Shown here piece after piece: positions 63,920 through 64,000 of a stretch of DNA of 64,000 bases. The notes beneath the pieces were generated by a model that had not been told where the DNA came from, did no database searches, and worked only from the letters and a program-made list of their open reading frames with translations. The DNA lies in assembly GCF_900106695.1 (NCBI RefSeq), contig NZ_FNMZ01000001.1, forward strand, positions 1,390,842 to 1,454,841, read 5' to 3'. The position numbers and the translations under genes were made by a program. Numbering within the stretch: position 1 is the stretch's first letter; each line of letters begins with the position of its first letter. The DNA is from Albimonas donghaensis. GTDB taxonomy: Bacteria; Pseudomonadota; Alphaproteobacteria; Rhodobacterales; Rhodobacteraceae.

Positions 63920-64000
63920 TCATATGTTCGCAATCCAGAAGCGGATGGCGGCGAGCTTTAGCGCTGCCAAGTAGTTGTCCGGTCTGCGGTCATAGCGAGT
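63920..64000 (-). mobile_element. C-terminal end of an IS5-family-like transposase (partial)
   Basis: Read on the minus strand, the window edge encodes TRYDRRPDNYLAALKLAAIR followed by FWIANI and a stop at 63920-63922. This is the usual C-terminus of IS5-family transposases (YDRRPDNFLAAxxLA, by memory). The gene continues beyond the window. CTAG at 63907-63910 followed by GGTGCGGACT could be the target and terminal inverted repeat, but the other end is not visible. It lies just upstream of the zinc transporter gene. Confidence 0.72.

Overview
The window comes from a very GC-rich bacterium with strongly G/C-biased third codon positions, short or overlapping gene junctions (ATGA, GTGA, TGATG) and Dpp/Opp, His/Glu and Pot-type ABC importers. 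Together with a D-hydantoinase/D-carbamoylase set this suggests an alphaproteobacterium, perhaps a Rhodobacterales-type organism. That placement is inference; there is no rRNA or marker gene here.

Left part (1-27.7 kb), nutrient uptake and catabolism. A Dpp/Opp-type importer (two permeases, binding protein, two ATPases; 1.7-9.0 kb) is interleaved with two amidohydrolases and ends at a strong terminator. Next is a polar-amino-acid-type importer (9.3-12.3 kb) in line with an N-carbamoyl-D-amino-acid hydrolase, a flavin-reductase-fold protein, a DapA-superfamily aldolase/lyase, a D-hydantoinase/dihydropyrimidinase, a hydantoin racemase and a LysR regulator, which reads as a cyclic-ureide (hydantoin) uptake and degradation locus. 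A sulfotransferase and a TauE/SafE permease follow. A MocR-type regulator is transcribed away from a spermidine/putrescine-type importer (21.5-26.1 kb).

Right part (26.4-59 kb), a contractile injection system of the extracellular (eCIS, Afp/PVC/MAC-like) class. A sigma-54 enhancer-binding activator without a sensor domain (26447-27706) precedes a -24/-12 sigma-54 promoter (28000-28015). About 90 and 110 bp upstream of the predicted transcription start lie two identical dyads, CGGGTC-N6-GACCCG. The operon then encodes a small CxxC protein, a Pvc16-like cap (DUF4255), an unknown protein, sheath 1, tube 1, a large sheath 2 carrying two fibronectin-III-like insertions, tube 2, a LysM adaptor, a DUF5908-like small protein, a gpD-like hub, a gpV-like spike, a protein with a C-terminal membrane anchor, gp25, a J-like baseplate protein, a tail-I-like protein, two proteins sharing an N-terminal module (one with a tail-fibre motif), a possible tape-measure protein, an Afp15-like AAA+ ATPase and a 1275-residue DUF4157 cargo candidate with an HNH-like motif. 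Two Pro/Ala/Arg-rich stretches inside the operon may be disordered proteins or spacers.

Right edge (59-64 kb): a TPR protein, a three-part glycosyltransferase flanked by two MptE-like domains, a convergent ZntB-type transporter, and the C-terminal end of an IS5-family-like transposase. No tRNA, rRNA or CRISPR array was seen.
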